From Mangrovibacter phragmitis (GTDB lineage: Bacteria > Pseudomonadota > Gammaproteobacteria > Enterobacterales > Enterobacteriaceae), in contig NZ_LYRP01000001.1 in NCBI RefSeq assembly GCF_001655675.1, forward strand, positions 1 to 64,000: a stretch of DNA of 64,000 nucleotides. The letters are read 5' to 3'. The position numbers and the translations under genes are program-made. A model generated the notes under the pieces. The model ran no database searches. It had not been told where the DNA came from and saw only the letters and a program-made list of their open reading frames with translations. This document shows positions 48,567 through 57,465 of the stretch, piece after piece. Each line of letters starts with the position of its first letter. Position 1 is the first letter of the stretch.

Positions 48567-48854
48567 TCAGGGTGATGGCGTGTGCATTTCGCTGTCGCTG
48601 GTATTATCGGTGTTATCGCCTTTTTGGTAGAGAATTTTAAAGGTATCGTTTGCACAATGGCCAACTACCTGCGCTCCTGGTTGTTCTGCCTGGTCATTGG
48701 CTACAATCGAAAGCGAGAAGTTATCCGGGTCAACACCATTATGGATGATACGTTGTTCAATATCGGCTTTTACCCGTTCGCAGGATGCCGGTGCAGCCAG
48801 GGCAGAGAAGCTAAAACACAGTAACAATGCGGTAGGCCATAAAACGGCTTTCAT
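48567..48854 (-). CDS. ynfD: Secreted DUF1161 protein YnfD
   Basis: Small periplasmic protein of 95 aa (E. coli YnfD 101). A signal peptide covers residues 1-20 (cleavage after ALA). Mature part begins APASCERVKADIEQRIIHNG and has GAQVVGHCANDTFKILYQ; two Cys could form a disulfide. DUF1161 has no known function. AGGAGG precedes the ATG. It is divergent from ynfC across 111 bp, as in E. coli. Confidence 0.9.
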   Translation of the reverse strand: MKAVLWPTALLLCFSFSALAAPASCERVKADIEQRIIHNGVDPDNFSLSIVANDQAEQPGAQVVGHCANDTFKILYQKGDNTDNTSDSEMHTPSP

Positions 48855-48965
48855 CGGTATTACCTCCTGAATTTGTGTGATACCTCAGTCTGGCAGATAA
48901 TAGGTAAAGTACTGTATTGCTTTATATCATTTAAACAGGTTAATTCTGATTTGCTAAGGAACTAT

Positions 48966-49676
48966 GTGCGATACGTCATTCCAGTGAGTTTTATGGCGAT
49001 TCTCCTCGCAGGTTGCGATGACAATCAGCCCCCTAAGGCACTGACGCCTGAAATGGCCAGTTTTTCTAATGAATTCGATTTCGATCCGGTGCGCGGCCCG
49101 GTAAAAAAGCTGACCGAAACATTGCTCAATGAAGATGGGAAAGTTGAGCGGCGCTTCCATGCCACGTTATCGCAGGAAGGGTGTTTTAACACAATGGATA
49201 TGCATGATGTGTCGCGTAACACCGATTCGTCTTTACTCCTCGATGCTAATTACTATGTTAATGCTATTACTCAGGAAAAGCTGATTCGGCTACAGGGAAA
49301 ATGCCAACTGGAGTCCATTCCTGCAGCAGGAGTGACATACCAGACCAATGACAATGATTTCGTGACAGGCGTGTCCAGTAAAGATTTGCATATCACCTAT
49401 CGCTACGCGGCGAACGGGTTTCCTCTGGGGCGGGTAACCAGGAGAGGTGACCAGACGCTGGAGATCCGGAACATTCCAGTAAAAGACACGCGCAAGCTGC
49501 TTGATTACCAAACACAAACCTGGGTAAATGGTAAACAGGTTAGCCAGACGGTACAAACCTGCGACTATGACCGTCACGATAACCCGACAACCTGTGAGAT
49601 AGAAAGTAACAGCGTTACGGCGCAACCCGAAACGCAAACCCGGTATACAGTAAAGTACGAAATTGAATATTACTGA
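48966..49676 (+). CDS. ynfC: Lipoprotein YnfC (UPF0257)
   Basis: Outer- or inner-membrane lipoprotein of 236 aa, exactly the length of E. coli YnfC. The GTG start at 48966 follows AAGGA by five bases and gives a short signal ending in the lipobox LLAGC (Cys17); ATGs further upstream would add a non-signal extension. After it, TPEMASFSNEFDFDPVRGPVKK is nearly identical to E. coli. Function unknown. Asp at +2 after the lipid Cys (CDDN) predicts retention in the inner membrane by the Lol rule. Confidence 0.9.
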   Translation: MRYVIPVSFMAILLAGCDDNQPPKALTPEMASFSNEFDFDPVRGPVKKLTETLLNEDGKVERRFHATLSQEGCFNTMDMHDVSRNTDSSLLLDANYYVNAITQEKLIRLQGKCQLESIPAAGVTYQTNDNDFVTGVSSKDLHITYRYAANGFPLGRVTRRGDQTLEIRNIPVKDTRKLLDYQTQTWVNGKQVSQTVQTCDYDRHDNPTTCEIESNSVTAQPETQTRYTVKYEIEYY

Positions 49677-49710
49677 CAGTTACTGGCTGTGTGCCAGGCT
49701 GTGAGTACGC

Positions 49711-50271
49711 TTACTGCGCAGTGGGTTTCACCATCCCACTCGCGGGTATTTTGTGCAGTGCCATATATTGGTGCTGCAGAATATACATTCTGATGGTGTT
49801 GCGATATTCGCCATTAATAAAGAACTCATCTACCAGCTCACCTTCTACAATGAAGCCCAGCTTTTTGTAGATGTGAATGGCTTTGACGTTTTCTTTATCA
49901 ACAATCAGGTAGAGTTTATATAGGTTGAGAACGGTAAACCCGTAATCCATAGCGAGTTTTGCAGCTCTGGATGCCAGGCCTTTACCCTGAAACTCTGGGG
50001 AGATAATTATCTGGAATTCCGCGCGACGGTGGACATGATTAATCTCCACCAGTTCAACCAGACCCGCTTTTTGCCCCTCGCACTCCACAACAAAACGGCG
50101 TTCACTTTGGTCATGAATATGCTTGTCATACAAGTCAGATAGCTCGACAAAAGCTTCATAGGGCTCTTCAAACCAGTAACGCATAACACTGGCATTGTTA
50201 TCGAGCTGGTGGACAAAGCGCAAATCTTCGCGCTCCAGCGGGCGCAGTTTTATTTCATCAAACCCTGACAT
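49711..50271 (-). CDS. speG: Spermidine N1-acetyltransferase
   Basis: GNAT enzyme of 186 aa, the same length as E. coli SpeG, forming dodecamers. It acetylates spermidine and spermine with acetyl-CoA to prevent polyamine toxicity, for example in the cold. Landmarks: [26 protein letters not shown] (about 31-56, allosteric spermidine site residues), [27 protein letters not shown] (acetyl-CoA loop, about 88-114) and [31 protein letters not shown] precedes the ATG. ynfB follows upstream on the same strand, as in E. coli. Confidence 0.96.
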   Translation of the reverse strand: MSGFDEIKLRPLEREDLRFVHQLDNNASVMRYWFEEPYEAFVELSDLYDKHIHDQSERRFVVECEGQKAGLVELVEINHVHRRAEFQIIISPEFQGKGLASRAAKLAMDYGFTVLNLYKLYLIVDKENVKAIHIYKKLGFIVEGELVDEFFINGEYRNTIRMYILQHQYMALHKIPASGMVKPTAQ

Positions 50272-50323
50272 GTTTTATTCCCTGTGTTTGAGATGTGCTC
50301 CCGGCTGGCGGGAGCGGGAGAGG

Positions 50324-50668
50324 TTATTGAGCTATCTGACGGCCAGTGTTGCGGTCCAGGCAGCGTAATGTGTTCGGCTCCCAGTACGCATTAACATTGG
50401 CACTTTTCAGGCAACGGTCACGAGCGTCGAATGCTGCATCTTCCTTATCCCATTCTTTTTCAACCCGTTTATTAACCTTGTTACGCAAAGAACGCGTGTC
50501 ATTCCATTGCTCTTTATCCATTGCTGCGTTTTGACGGCTCTGCGCGCTGTCACCTGACTCAATAATCAGTTTATCTGTCTTCGATAATGCAGGGGCTGAA
50601 AATGCCACAGCACTGGCCAGCAGGGCGACAGGCAGTAATGAAGTTAACAATTGTCCTGCTTTATTCAT
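50324..50668 (-). CDS. ynfB: Secreted UPF0482 protein YnfB
   Basis: 114 aa (E. coli YnfB 113). A signal peptide covers about residues 1-29 (cleavage after LSK or SAPA; the exact site is uncertain). The mature region [42 protein letters not shown] (residues about 34-75) is helical and charged, followed by two Cys in [20 protein letters not shown], as in E. coli. Function unknown. AAGGAG precedes the ATG. Confidence 0.92.
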   Translation of the reverse strand: MNKAGQLLTSLLPVALLASAVAFSAPALSKTDKLIIESGDSAQSRQNAAMDKEQWNDTRSLRNKVNKRVEKEWDKEDAAFDARDRCLKSANVNAYWEPNTLRCLDRNTGRQIAQ

Positions 50669-51050
50669 AGAGACTCCTTATTCACACAATCACCGGATCC
50701 TTGTTTTGTATTTACGCACAGGAAGGCCCGGGCACCTGCCGTAAATTATCACGAGTATATAACATTGTAATGCCAGCTCAACACTACCGGTATATCTCGT
50801 TGCAATTACATACAGGTTAATGATAAGTCCAGGACAGGCCCGGGTTTTATCACGGGCTGTTATCCGCAAGAGCCAGACTGTTCTTGCGAGTATCAAAACG
50901 CAATTTCATTTTATTTTGTGACTGTTATCACAATTAACTACCATTCTAGTCTTGTAGTAGGGGAAATATGTCGTACATCATGAAAGCACAACACTGAGTC
51001 TGCCAGGATAACGCCATCCTGGTTCAATCCGCTTAATGATGAGTTTAATA
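50669..51050. other. ynfB-ydfI divergent region
   Basis: 382 bp between divergent ynfB and ydfI. It contains a perfect CRP site (50917-50932). A 68-codon minus-strand frame here has no similarity I can see. Confidence 0.65.
50917..50932. promoter_or_regulatory. CRP site upstream of ydfI
   Basis: TGTGA-CTGTTA-TCACA, a perfect match to TGTGA-N6-TCACA, flanked by TTT and ATT. It is 118 bp before ydfI and suggests glucose repression of this sugar-acid dehydrogenase. Confidence 0.82.
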
Positions 51051-52517
51051 ATGGAAAAGACGTTATTAGCAGCAAACGCAACCTGTCCAGCCTATGACAG
51101 AAATGCCCTTAAAACCCGCATTGTTCACCTGGGTTTTGGTGCGTTCCACCGCGCCCATCAGGGGGTTTATGCCGATATTCTTGCCGCTGAACACCAAAGC
51201 GACTGGGGTTATTGCGAAGTTAATCTGATTGGCGGCGAACAGCAAATTGCTGACTTACACCGCCAGGATAACCTGTATACCGTCGCTGAAATGTCCGCCG
51301 ATAACTGGCAGGCGCGCGTAGTGGGCGTGGTAAAACGTGCCATGCACGTCTCTGTTGATGGCCTGGACGCGGTTCTGGAAGCCATGTGTGAGCCTCAGGT
51401 GGCTATTGTCTCCCTGACCATTACAGAAAAAGGGTACTGCCACTCCCCGGCAACAGGTGAACTCAACCTGGACAACCCGCTGATTGCCGAAGATTTACGC
51501 CACCCGCAACAACCGAAATCGGCTGCCGGTGTGATTGTTGCCGCGCTGGCATTACGCAAAGCGCGCGGTCTGGCGCCATTCAGCGTGATGTCATGCGATA
51601 ACATGCCGGAAAATGGCCATGTTACCCGCAACGTTGTGCTGGCATATGCCCGCCAGGTTGATGCTGCGCTGGCAAGCTGGATTGAGCAGCACGTCACTTT
51701 CCCGTGCACCATGGTTGACCGTATTGTGCCTGCCGTGACAGCAGATACGCTGGCTAAAATTGAACAGATTACCGGGGTTGCTGACCCGGCCGGTGTTGCC
51801 TGTGAACCTTTCCGCCAGTGGGTGATTGAAGATAACTTTGTCGCTGGCCGCCCTGAATGGGAAAAAGCCGGCGCACAGCTGGTCAGTGATGTTATCCCGT
51901 TTGAAGAGATGAAATTACGGATGCTTAACGGCAGCCACTCATTCCTGGCGTATCTGGGTTATCTTGCCGGTTACCAGCATATTAACGACTGTATGGGCGA
52001 CGATAACTATCGCCGTGCCGCACATGCCCTGATGTTGCGTGAACAGGCACCAACACTGCAGGTTCAGGGCGTTGACCTGGCGCGTTATGCTGATTTGTTG
52101 ATTGAGCGTTACACCAACCCGGCGCTGCGCCATCGTACCTGGCAAATTGCGATGGATGGCAGCCAGAAGTTACCGCAACGCATGCTGGATTCAGTTCGCT
52201 GGCATCGCGCACATAACAGTGATTTCTCACTGCTGGCGTTGGGGGTTGCCGGGTGGATGCGCTATGTCGGTGAGGTGGATGAACAAGGCCAGCCCATCGA
52301 GGTGATGGACCCGCTATTGCCTGTTATCCGTGAAGCTACTGCCGCTTCGGCGGAAGATGATTCACGGGTTAAGGCTTTGCTGGGGATAAGCGCGATTTTT
52401 GGTACAGATTTACCCCAGGACCCGGTTTTTGTGGGCGCAGTTACCCGGGCCTGGCGTTCACTACTGGCGAATGGCGCAAAAGCGACGGTTGCCGCATGGG
52501 CTCAGGCGAATGCCTGA
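51051..52517 (+). CDS. ydfI: Mannitol dehydrogenase-family oxidoreductase YdfI
   Basis: Long-chain polyol dehydrogenase of 488 aa (E. coli YdfI 486), related to fructuronate reductase UxuB and D-arabinitol dehydrogenase. It uses NAD(P) to interconvert a keto-sugar acid and a sugar acid; the substrate in vivo is unproven (mannonate/fructuronate family). N-terminal nucleotide fold [19 protein letters not shown] (about 22-40), then the catalytic Lys/Asn region [23 protein letters not shown] (about 287-309) of the family and [19 protein letters not shown]. The ATG at 51051 gives the family length. In E. coli it neighbours rspR (ydfH) as here; a CRP site and a terminator flank it. Confidence 0.93.
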   Translation: MEKTLLAANATCPAYDRNALKTRIVHLGFGAFHRAHQGVYADILAAEHQSDWGYCEVNLIGGEQQIADLHRQDNLYTVAEMSADNWQARVVGVVKRAMHVSVDGLDAVLEAMCEPQVAIVSLTITEKGYCHSPATGELNLDNPLIAEDLRHPQQPKSAAGVIVAALALRKARGLAPFSVMSCDNMPENGHVTRNVVLAYARQVDAALASWIEQHVTFPCTMVDRIVPAVTADTLAKIEQITGVADPAGVACEPFRQWVIEDNFVAGRPEWEKAGAQLVSDVIPFEEMKLRMLNGSHSFLAYLGYLAGYQHINDCMGDDNYRRAAHALMLREQAPTLQVQGVDLARYADLLIERYTNPALRHRTWQIAMDGSQKLPQRMLDSVRWHRAHNSDFSLLALGVAGWMRYVGEVDEQGQPIEVMDPLLPVIREATAASAEDDSRVKALLGISAIFGTDLPQDPVFVGAVTRAWRSLLANGAKATVAAWAQANA

Positions 52518-52558
52518 TTGCCTGCTACTGGCACAGTGATTTATGTTTAATCAACCAA

Positions 52559-52580
52559 ACCCGCTGCGGCGGGTTTTTTT
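52559..52580 (+). terminator. Terminator of ydfI
   Basis: ACCCGC / GCGGGT with a TGCG loop and seven T on the plus strand, 42 bp after the ydfI stop. Confidence 0.92.
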
Positions 52581-52678
52581 ACGCTCAGAGATTAGTCAGA
52601 TGCCACTAAACAATCTCCAACTGGTCATTGCGAGCGTAAACTTGCCGGTGAATAACGCGAAACCGGCATTAAGCGGGC

Positions 52679-53368
52679 TTATTGCTCTTCCGTAAACCAG
52701 TCGCGGTTTTCCTGGCGGATTAGCAAAACAGAGGCGCTAATCTCAGCCAGATGCTGATGCATGGTTTCGTCCGCCAGTTGTTCATCATGCTTTTCCAGCG
52801 CCCGGAATATCGCCCAGTGCTGCTCCAGCAACATCTCATGAGGTGTAACGTGGTCAAGGCTCATAAAACGCACCCGGTCCATTGCCGCTTTAATATTCTC
52901 AATGGTCTCCCACGCCAGGCGACACTGGGCAATATCACACAGAATTTGGTGAAAATCGTCGTCCAGTTGGAAAAAATCGTTCAGCTGGTGGCGGTCAATT
53001 GCCGTGCGCTGCTGATTAAGGTTTTGCTCTAACTGGTAAAGTTGTGCATCGGTAACCAGTATGGCGGCCCGACGTACCACCGCGCGCTCTATCGCTTCCC
53101 GGACAAAACCGCCACTACGTACCTGGTTCAGGGAGATTTTGTTGACATAACTTCCGCGTTGAGGACGAATCTGGATCAGACCATTTTCTGCCAGTTTGAT
53201 AAACGCCTCACGTACCGGCTGGCGCGAAACGTCAAAACGCAGTGACACTTCTTTTTCTGAAAGCGGGGTGCCGGGTGGAATCAGGCAGTGAACGATATCG
53301 CGCCGCAAAATGCGGTATATCTGCTGATTGACAGGTTGAGTAGGGTTGAGATGCGTTTCTTCGGTCAT
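52679..53368 (-). CDS. rspR: GntR-family regulator RspR (YdfH)
   Basis: FadR-subfamily GntR regulator, 229 aa (E. coli YdfH/RspR 228). Winged helix in about 12-75 ([45 protein letters not shown]), then an FCD effector domain (about 85-215) with metal-binding His/Asp in [16 protein letters not shown] and [16 protein letters not shown]. In E. coli it represses rspAB, starvation-sensing genes; rspAB are not in this window, but the adjacent convergent ydfI dehydrogenase is a plausible target. Confidence 0.92.
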   Translation of the reverse strand: MTEETHLNPTQPVNQQIYRILRRDIVHCLIPPGTPLSEKEVSLRFDVSRQPVREAFIKLAENGLIQIRPQRGSYVNKISLNQVRSGGFVREAIERAVVRRAAILVTDAQLYQLEQNLNQQRTAIDRHQLNDFFQLDDDFHQILCDIAQCRLAWETIENIKAAMDRVRFMSLDHVTPHEMLLEQHWAIFRALEKHDEQLADETMHQHLAEISASVLLIRQENRDWFTEEQ

Positions 53369-53456
53369 GGTTTGTCTTTTGTTAGAGTAAACCCAATGAT
53401 TTTACCCTGTTTTTGGCGGTTCGCCCATACCCGGCTGGCAAGCCGGGTGGGGAAAA

Positions 53457-54206
53457 TCAGGCGGAGCGATGGACAGTTAACCCACCAAACGTCTGGCTGA
53501 CGGGCATCATTTCAAGTGTGTTGATATTGACATGCGCAGGCAGCGTGGCAACCCACCAGACTGCCTCGGTGACATCTTCCGGGCTCAGTGGTTGCGTGTT
53601 CTGATAGGTTTTATCTGCTTTATCGTCATCACCTTTAAAGCGCACATTGGAAAATTCCGTGCCCCCAACCAGGCCTGGTTCAATATCGGTTACCCGCACC
53701 CCGGTACCATTCAGGTCGGTACGCAGATTCAGGCTGAACTGGCGAACAAACGCTTTGGTTGCCCCATAAACATTGCCACCTGCATAAGGCCAGCTTCCGG
53801 CAGTGGAACCAATATTAATAACATGCCCGCGGTTACGTTCAACCATGCCAGGCAACACCGCGCGTGTCATATATACCAGGCCTTTGGTATTGGTATCAAT
53901 CATGGTTTCCCAGTCATCCGCGCTGGCTTTATGTGCAGGTTCTAAACCCAGAGCCAACCCGGCGTTATTTACCAGAACATCGATATTGCGCCATTCGGCG
54001 GGCAATGAGCTGATAGCGGATTCAATCGCCGCACGATTACGTACATCAAGTTGAATGGTCAGCACACTGTCGCCCAGGGCGTCCTGCAATGTCTTTAAAC
54101 GCTCAGCTCTGCGCCCGGTAGCAATAACTCTATGTCCGTTTGCCACAAAACGACGAGTGATTGCTTCACCAAACCCGGCTGTTGCGCCTGTAACCAGAAT
54201 AAGCAT
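53457..54206 (-). CDS. ydfG: NADP-dependent 3-hydroxy acid dehydrogenase YdfG
   Basis: Short-chain dehydrogenase of 249 aa (E. coli YdfG 248), a tetramer acting on 3-hydroxypropionate, L-allo-threonine and serine, and reducing malonic semialdehyde from pyrimidine breakdown. Visible: VTGATAGFGEAI (about 5-16) for NADP, NNAGLALG (about 82), Ser in INIGSTAGSWPY (about 134) and the YGATK Tyr/Lys pair (about 147-151). GAGG before the ATG at 54206 sets the start; 32 upstream codons are not conserved. Confidence 0.95.
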   Translation of the reverse strand: MLILVTGATAGFGEAITRRFVANGHRVIATGRRAERLKTLQDALGDSVLTIQLDVRNRAAIESAISSLPAEWRNIDVLVNNAGLALGLEPAHKASADDWETMIDTNTKGLVYMTRAVLPGMVERNRGHVINIGSTAGSWPYAGGNVYGATKAFVRQFSLNLRTDLNGTGVRVTDIEPGLVGGTEFSNVRFKGDDDKADKTYQNTQPLSPEDVTEAVWWVATLPAHVNINTLEMMPVSQTFGGLTVHRSA

Positions 54207-54388
54207 CTGTGTTTCCTCTACATTTTTGCGTGGTTTTGCCCATGGACGTTCAGGCAGTGGTGATACAGCAAGTGATTGTTCGGTAACCCGGATGACCCGC
54301 ACGACTGCCTGAAACAGAAACTATACCTTAGCACGCAAAACATAAGCTTGAGAACTCTGCCCGGATGACGACAGCAACGCGATGTTCC

Positions 54389-54412
54389 TTAATGGTGCAA
54401 CTGAACCATTAA
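54389..54412. promoter_or_regulatory. Inverted repeat upstream of guaD
   Basis: TTAATGGT / ACCATTAA, a perfect 8-bp inverted repeat with an 8-nt spacer, about 274 bp before guaD. Possible operator; regulator unknown. Confidence 0.45.
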
Positions 54413-54472
54413 AGTGCAGCCAGCGTACGCGAAAATGTGCGGTAAACCGGCCTGATAAACTAAAATAATAAA

Positions 54473-54508
54473 GGGCAAACGGTTGCTTTAATATGCAACC
54501 GTTTGCGC
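54473..54508. promoter_or_regulatory. Two tandem PurR-like boxes upstream of guaD
   Basis: GGGCAAACGGTTGCTT (54473-54488) and ATGCAACCGTTTGCGC (54493-54508) each match ANGMAANCGNTTNCNT with a single mismatch at one outer position. Their centres are exactly 20 bp apart, about two helical turns. Together they form a 12-bp inverted repeat (GCAAACGGTTGC / GCAACCGTTTGC). They lie 178-213 bp before the guaD start. A weak T-rich stretch beyond the repeat on the minus strand leaves open that it is a hairpin. Confidence 0.6.
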
Positions 54509-54685
54509 CTGAGAAAAATAGCCTGCTGTTGCGCAAATGAAATGAAAATATATAACTTAATGAATAATAAATGAAAAATATAAAAATAAAATTGGCACTC
54601 TGATTGCAAGTTACCTGTGACGATATGGTTATTTTATTCATCTGCATAATATAAAGAGGGGTAACCCTCATTAAAGAGGCTGATT

Positions 54686-56017
54686 ATGGCTGTTAACTAT
54701 ACTCAGGCTATCCGGGGGCAATTTTTCGATATTACCCAGCCCTCAGACGATCCTGCCGCCATCGCTGAGCATGCCCGTTACCTGGAAGACGGCCTGTTAT
54801 TAACAGAAGGCGGGCATATTGTGGGACTGTATAACTGGTCTGAAGGCAGCCAACTGCTGCGCAGCACCGATGATGTGGCTGATTACCGCGGAAAACTGAT
54901 TGTGCCCGGGTTTGTCGATACCCACCTGCATTATCCGCAAACCGAAATGATAGGTGCCTGGGGAGAGCAACTGCTGAGTTGGCTGGAAACCTATACCTTT
55001 CCCGTTGAACGCCAGTTTGAAAGTGAAGCCCATGCTATTCAAATGTCGGCTTTTTTCCTGAATCAATTACTCAGTAATGGCACCACAACCGCACTGGTGT
55101 TTGGCACGGTCCACCCACAATCAGTGGATGCGTTATTTCGTGTCGCCTGGCAACTGGGCATGCGCCTGATAGCGGGCAAAGTGATGATGGACCGCAATGC
55201 GCCAGACTACCTGACAGAAACACCTGAACAGAGCGAACAACAAAGCCGCGAACTGATAACGCGCTGGCACAACAAAGGGCGACTTAACTATGCGCTCACT
55301 CCGCGTTTCGCCCCCACGTCGTCACCTGAACTGCTGGCAGCGGTTGAGCGCCTGCGCACAGAGTTTCCGGATACCTGGCTACAGACACATTTAAGTGAAA
55401 ACCCCCAGGAAGTTGCCTGGGTGAAAAGCCTGTGGCCCGAACAGAAAAATTACCTTGGCGTTTATGACAGTTACCGACTGACCGGGCGTCGCAGCGTATT
55501 TGCTCACGCCATTCACTTAGATGACGACGAATGGAACTGCCTGCAACGCACTGAATCTGCCGTGGCTTTTTGCCCTACATCCAATCTGTTTTTAGGCAGT
55601 GGCCTGTTTAACTTGCAGCGCTGCCAGCAACAACGAGTGCGTATTGGTATGGGAACAGATGTGGGCGCAGGGACCACATTCAGCATGTTACGTACTCTGG
55701 GGGAAGCCTACAAAGTGGCCCAGTTGCAGTCATTTCGCCTCAGTGCGTGTGAAGCATTTTACTACGCCACACTCGGTGGGGCTCACGCACTGGATCTGGA
55801 CAGCTGTATTGGCAATTTTATGCCGGGCAAAGAAGCTGATTTTGTGGTGCTTGACCCACAAGCCACTCCACTACAGCGCCTGCGCGACAGCCACTGCCGG
55901 GATATCTACGAACGGTTATTTGTGCTGATGACTCTGGGGGATGACCGCAATATCTGGCAAACCTGGGTAAACGGCCAGCCTGTATGGTCCAGAGATAAGT
56001 GTGAGGTGGCAGCATGA
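54686..56017 (+). CDS. guaD: Guanine deaminase
   Basis: Amidohydrolase of 443 aa (E. coli GuaD 439) that deaminates guanine to xanthine, the substrate of the xanthine dehydrogenase encoded next. Zinc ligands: VDTHLHYPQTE (about 76-86), His in LQTHLSENPQE (about 234) and HAIHL (about 275), and the catalytic Asp in IGMGTDVGAGTTFSML (about 325). The neighbouring FCPTSNLFLGSGLFNL is also conserved. AGAGG precedes the ATG. Its stop overlaps xdhA by 4 bp. In E. coli guaD is in another region, so this operon is an insertion between ydfG and dcp relative to K-12. Confidence 0.95.
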   Translation: MAVNYTQAIRGQFFDITQPSDDPAAIAEHARYLEDGLLLTEGGHIVGLYNWSEGSQLLRSTDDVADYRGKLIVPGFVDTHLHYPQTEMIGAWGEQLLSWLETYTFPVERQFESEAHAIQMSAFFLNQLLSNGTTTALVFGTVHPQSVDALFRVAWQLGMRLIAGKVMMDRNAPDYLTETPEQSEQQSRELITRWHNKGRLNYALTPRFAPTSSPELLAAVERLRTEFPDTWLQTHLSENPQEVAWVKSLWPEQKNYLGVYDSYRLTGRRSVFAHAIHLDDDEWNCLQRTESAVAFCPTSNLFLGSGLFNLQRCQQQRVRIGMGTDVGAGTTFSMLRTLGEAYKVAQLQSFRLSACEAFYYATLGGAHALDLDSCIGNFMPGKEADFVVLDPQATPLQRLRDSHCRDIYERLFVLMTLGDDRNIWQTWVNGQPVWSRDKCEVAA

Positions 56018-57465
56018 TTACTTTTTTACATAACCGGAAACGTACCATTGTGCGAGATATTGACCCCGGCACCACGGTACTGAACTGGCTGCGCGGCCCG
56101 GCCGGTTGCCCGGGCACCAAAGAAGGGTGCGCATCTGGCGACTGCGGAGCCTGCACGGTAGTGGTTGGCGAAGCGCAACAAGGCAAAATGGTATGGAAAA
56201 CAGCAAATAGCTGCCTGATGTTGGTGAGCCAGTTACAGGGCAGGCAACTCATAACGGTGGAAGATCTTGCGCAGGGGCGGCAGTTACATCCCGCACAGCA
56301 AACTCTTGCTGACCACCATGGCTCCCAGTGCGGTTTTTGCACACCAGGTATTGTGATGTCAATGTTCGCTTTACAGAAAAATGCCCCCGGAGCAGACCGC
56401 CACACTATTGATCAACACCTGGGGGGGAATCTGTGCCGCTGCACAGGATACCGGCCAATTATTGAAGCTGCACAGGCTCTGTGTCAGTTACCTGACAATG
56501 ACCAGTTCCAGGCAGATTCAGCCGCCATCGCGCAACAACTGGCACAAATTACCGGTGAAGAACAGAGCACTACCACCGAATTGGCGGGTGACGGCCACCG
56601 TTGTCTGTTACCAAAAGATATCACAAGCCTTGCCCGGCTGTATCAGCAATACCCGCAGGCTCACTTACTGGCAGGCGGAACCGACCTGGCACTGCAAATC
56701 ACCCAGTTTTACCGCCCGCTGCCCTTGCTGATTAGCCTTAACTATGTGAAAGAACTCAGCACCATCACCGTGACGGATGCCATGATAACCCTGGGGGCGA
56801 CAGCCCGCCTGGCAGACATTGGCCGTGAACTACAGGGTCATATTCCGGCATTCAGTGAGATGCTCACTCGCTTTGCTTCCTGCCAGGTTCGTAACCAGGC
56901 AACCCTTGCCGGTAACCTGGCAAACGCTTCGCCAATTGGCGATGGTGCCCCGATGTTGCTGGCTCTGGGGGCCAGCCTGACGTTGCAGTGCGGTGAACAA
57001 CAACGTGAACTGTCACTGGATGATTTTTTCCTCGATTACCGCAAAACCGCGCTGGCACCCGGAGAGTTTATTCGTGCCATCCACATCCCAAGAGTGACAG
57101 TGTCACCTTCATTTCAGGCATGGAAAGTGTCGAAACGGCGTGAAGACGATATCTCGACAGTATTTGGCGCCTTTAACCTGCACCATAAACAGGGGGTGAT
57201 CACCACCGCCAGGGTAGCCTTTGGCGGTATGGCGGCGGTGCCCGCCAGAGCACTGGCCTGTGAAGCGGCACTGTGTGGCAAGCCATTATCTGAAGCCACA
57301 TTAACCGTAGCCTGCAAGGCGCTGGATGCGGATTTTTCGCCATTGTCAGATTTTCGCGGCACAAGCGGCTACCGTTTGCAGGTGGCGAAAAATTTATTGC
57401 GCCGTTATTTCATGAGCCAGCTACAAGGTTCAGACCTGGTGGAGGTGAGTCAGTATGTCGGGTAA
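56014..57465 (+). CDS. xdhA: Xanthine dehydrogenase small subunit (Fe-S and FAD)
   Basis: 483 aa. N-terminal plant-type [2Fe-2S] domain with Cys39, Cys44, Cys47 (GCASGDCGACTV) and Cys67, then the second [2Fe-2S] domain CGFCTPGIVMSM and LCRCTGYRPI (about 108-150). The FAD domain (about 195-365) has LLAGGTDLALQI and the CO-dehydrogenase flavoprotein C-terminal part follows. Electrons pass from the molybdenum site in XdhB through these clusters to FAD and NAD+. This matches the two-subunit XdhA/XdhB type (as in Rhodobacter), not the three-subunit E. coli XdhABC. It overlaps both neighbours (4 and 11 bp). Confidence 0.94.
   Translation: MITFLHNRKRTIVRDIDPGTTVLNWLRGPAGCPGTKEGCASGDCGACTVVVGEAQQGKMVWKTANSCLMLVSQLQGRQLITVEDLAQGRQLHPAQQTLADHHGSQCGFCTPGIVMSMFALQKNAPGADRHTIDQHLGGNLCRCTGYRPIIEAAQALCQLPDNDQFQADSAAIAQQLAQITGEEQSTTTELAGDGHRCLLPKDITSLARLYQQYPQAHLLAGGTDLALQITQFYRPLPLLISLNYVKELSTITVTDAMITLGATARLADIGRELQGHIPAFSEMLTRFASCQVRNQATLAGNLANASPIGDGAPMLLALGASLTLQCGEQQRELSLDDFFLDYRKTALAPGEFIRAIHIPRVTVSPSFQAWKVSKRREDDISTVFGAFNLHHKQGVITTARVAFGGMAAVPARALACEAALCGKPLSEATLTVACKALDADFSPLSDFRGTSGYRLQVAKNLLRRYFMSQLQGSDLVEVSQYVG
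57094..57106 (-). promoter_or_regulatory. Third copy of the 13-bp palindrome, inside xdhA
   Basis: The minus strand reads GTGACACTGTCAC, flanked on the left by AAG and on the right by T, a 17-bp match to the clcB copy. Being inside a coding region, its regulatory meaning is doubtful. Confidence 0.25.

Larger units (their letters stand above)
54207..54685. other. ydfG-guaD divergent region with operator-like repeats
   Basis: 479 bp. It contains an inverted repeat TTAATGGT-N8-ACCATTAA (54389-54412) and two PurR-like boxes (54473-54508). No gene is visible. Confidence 0.7.
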
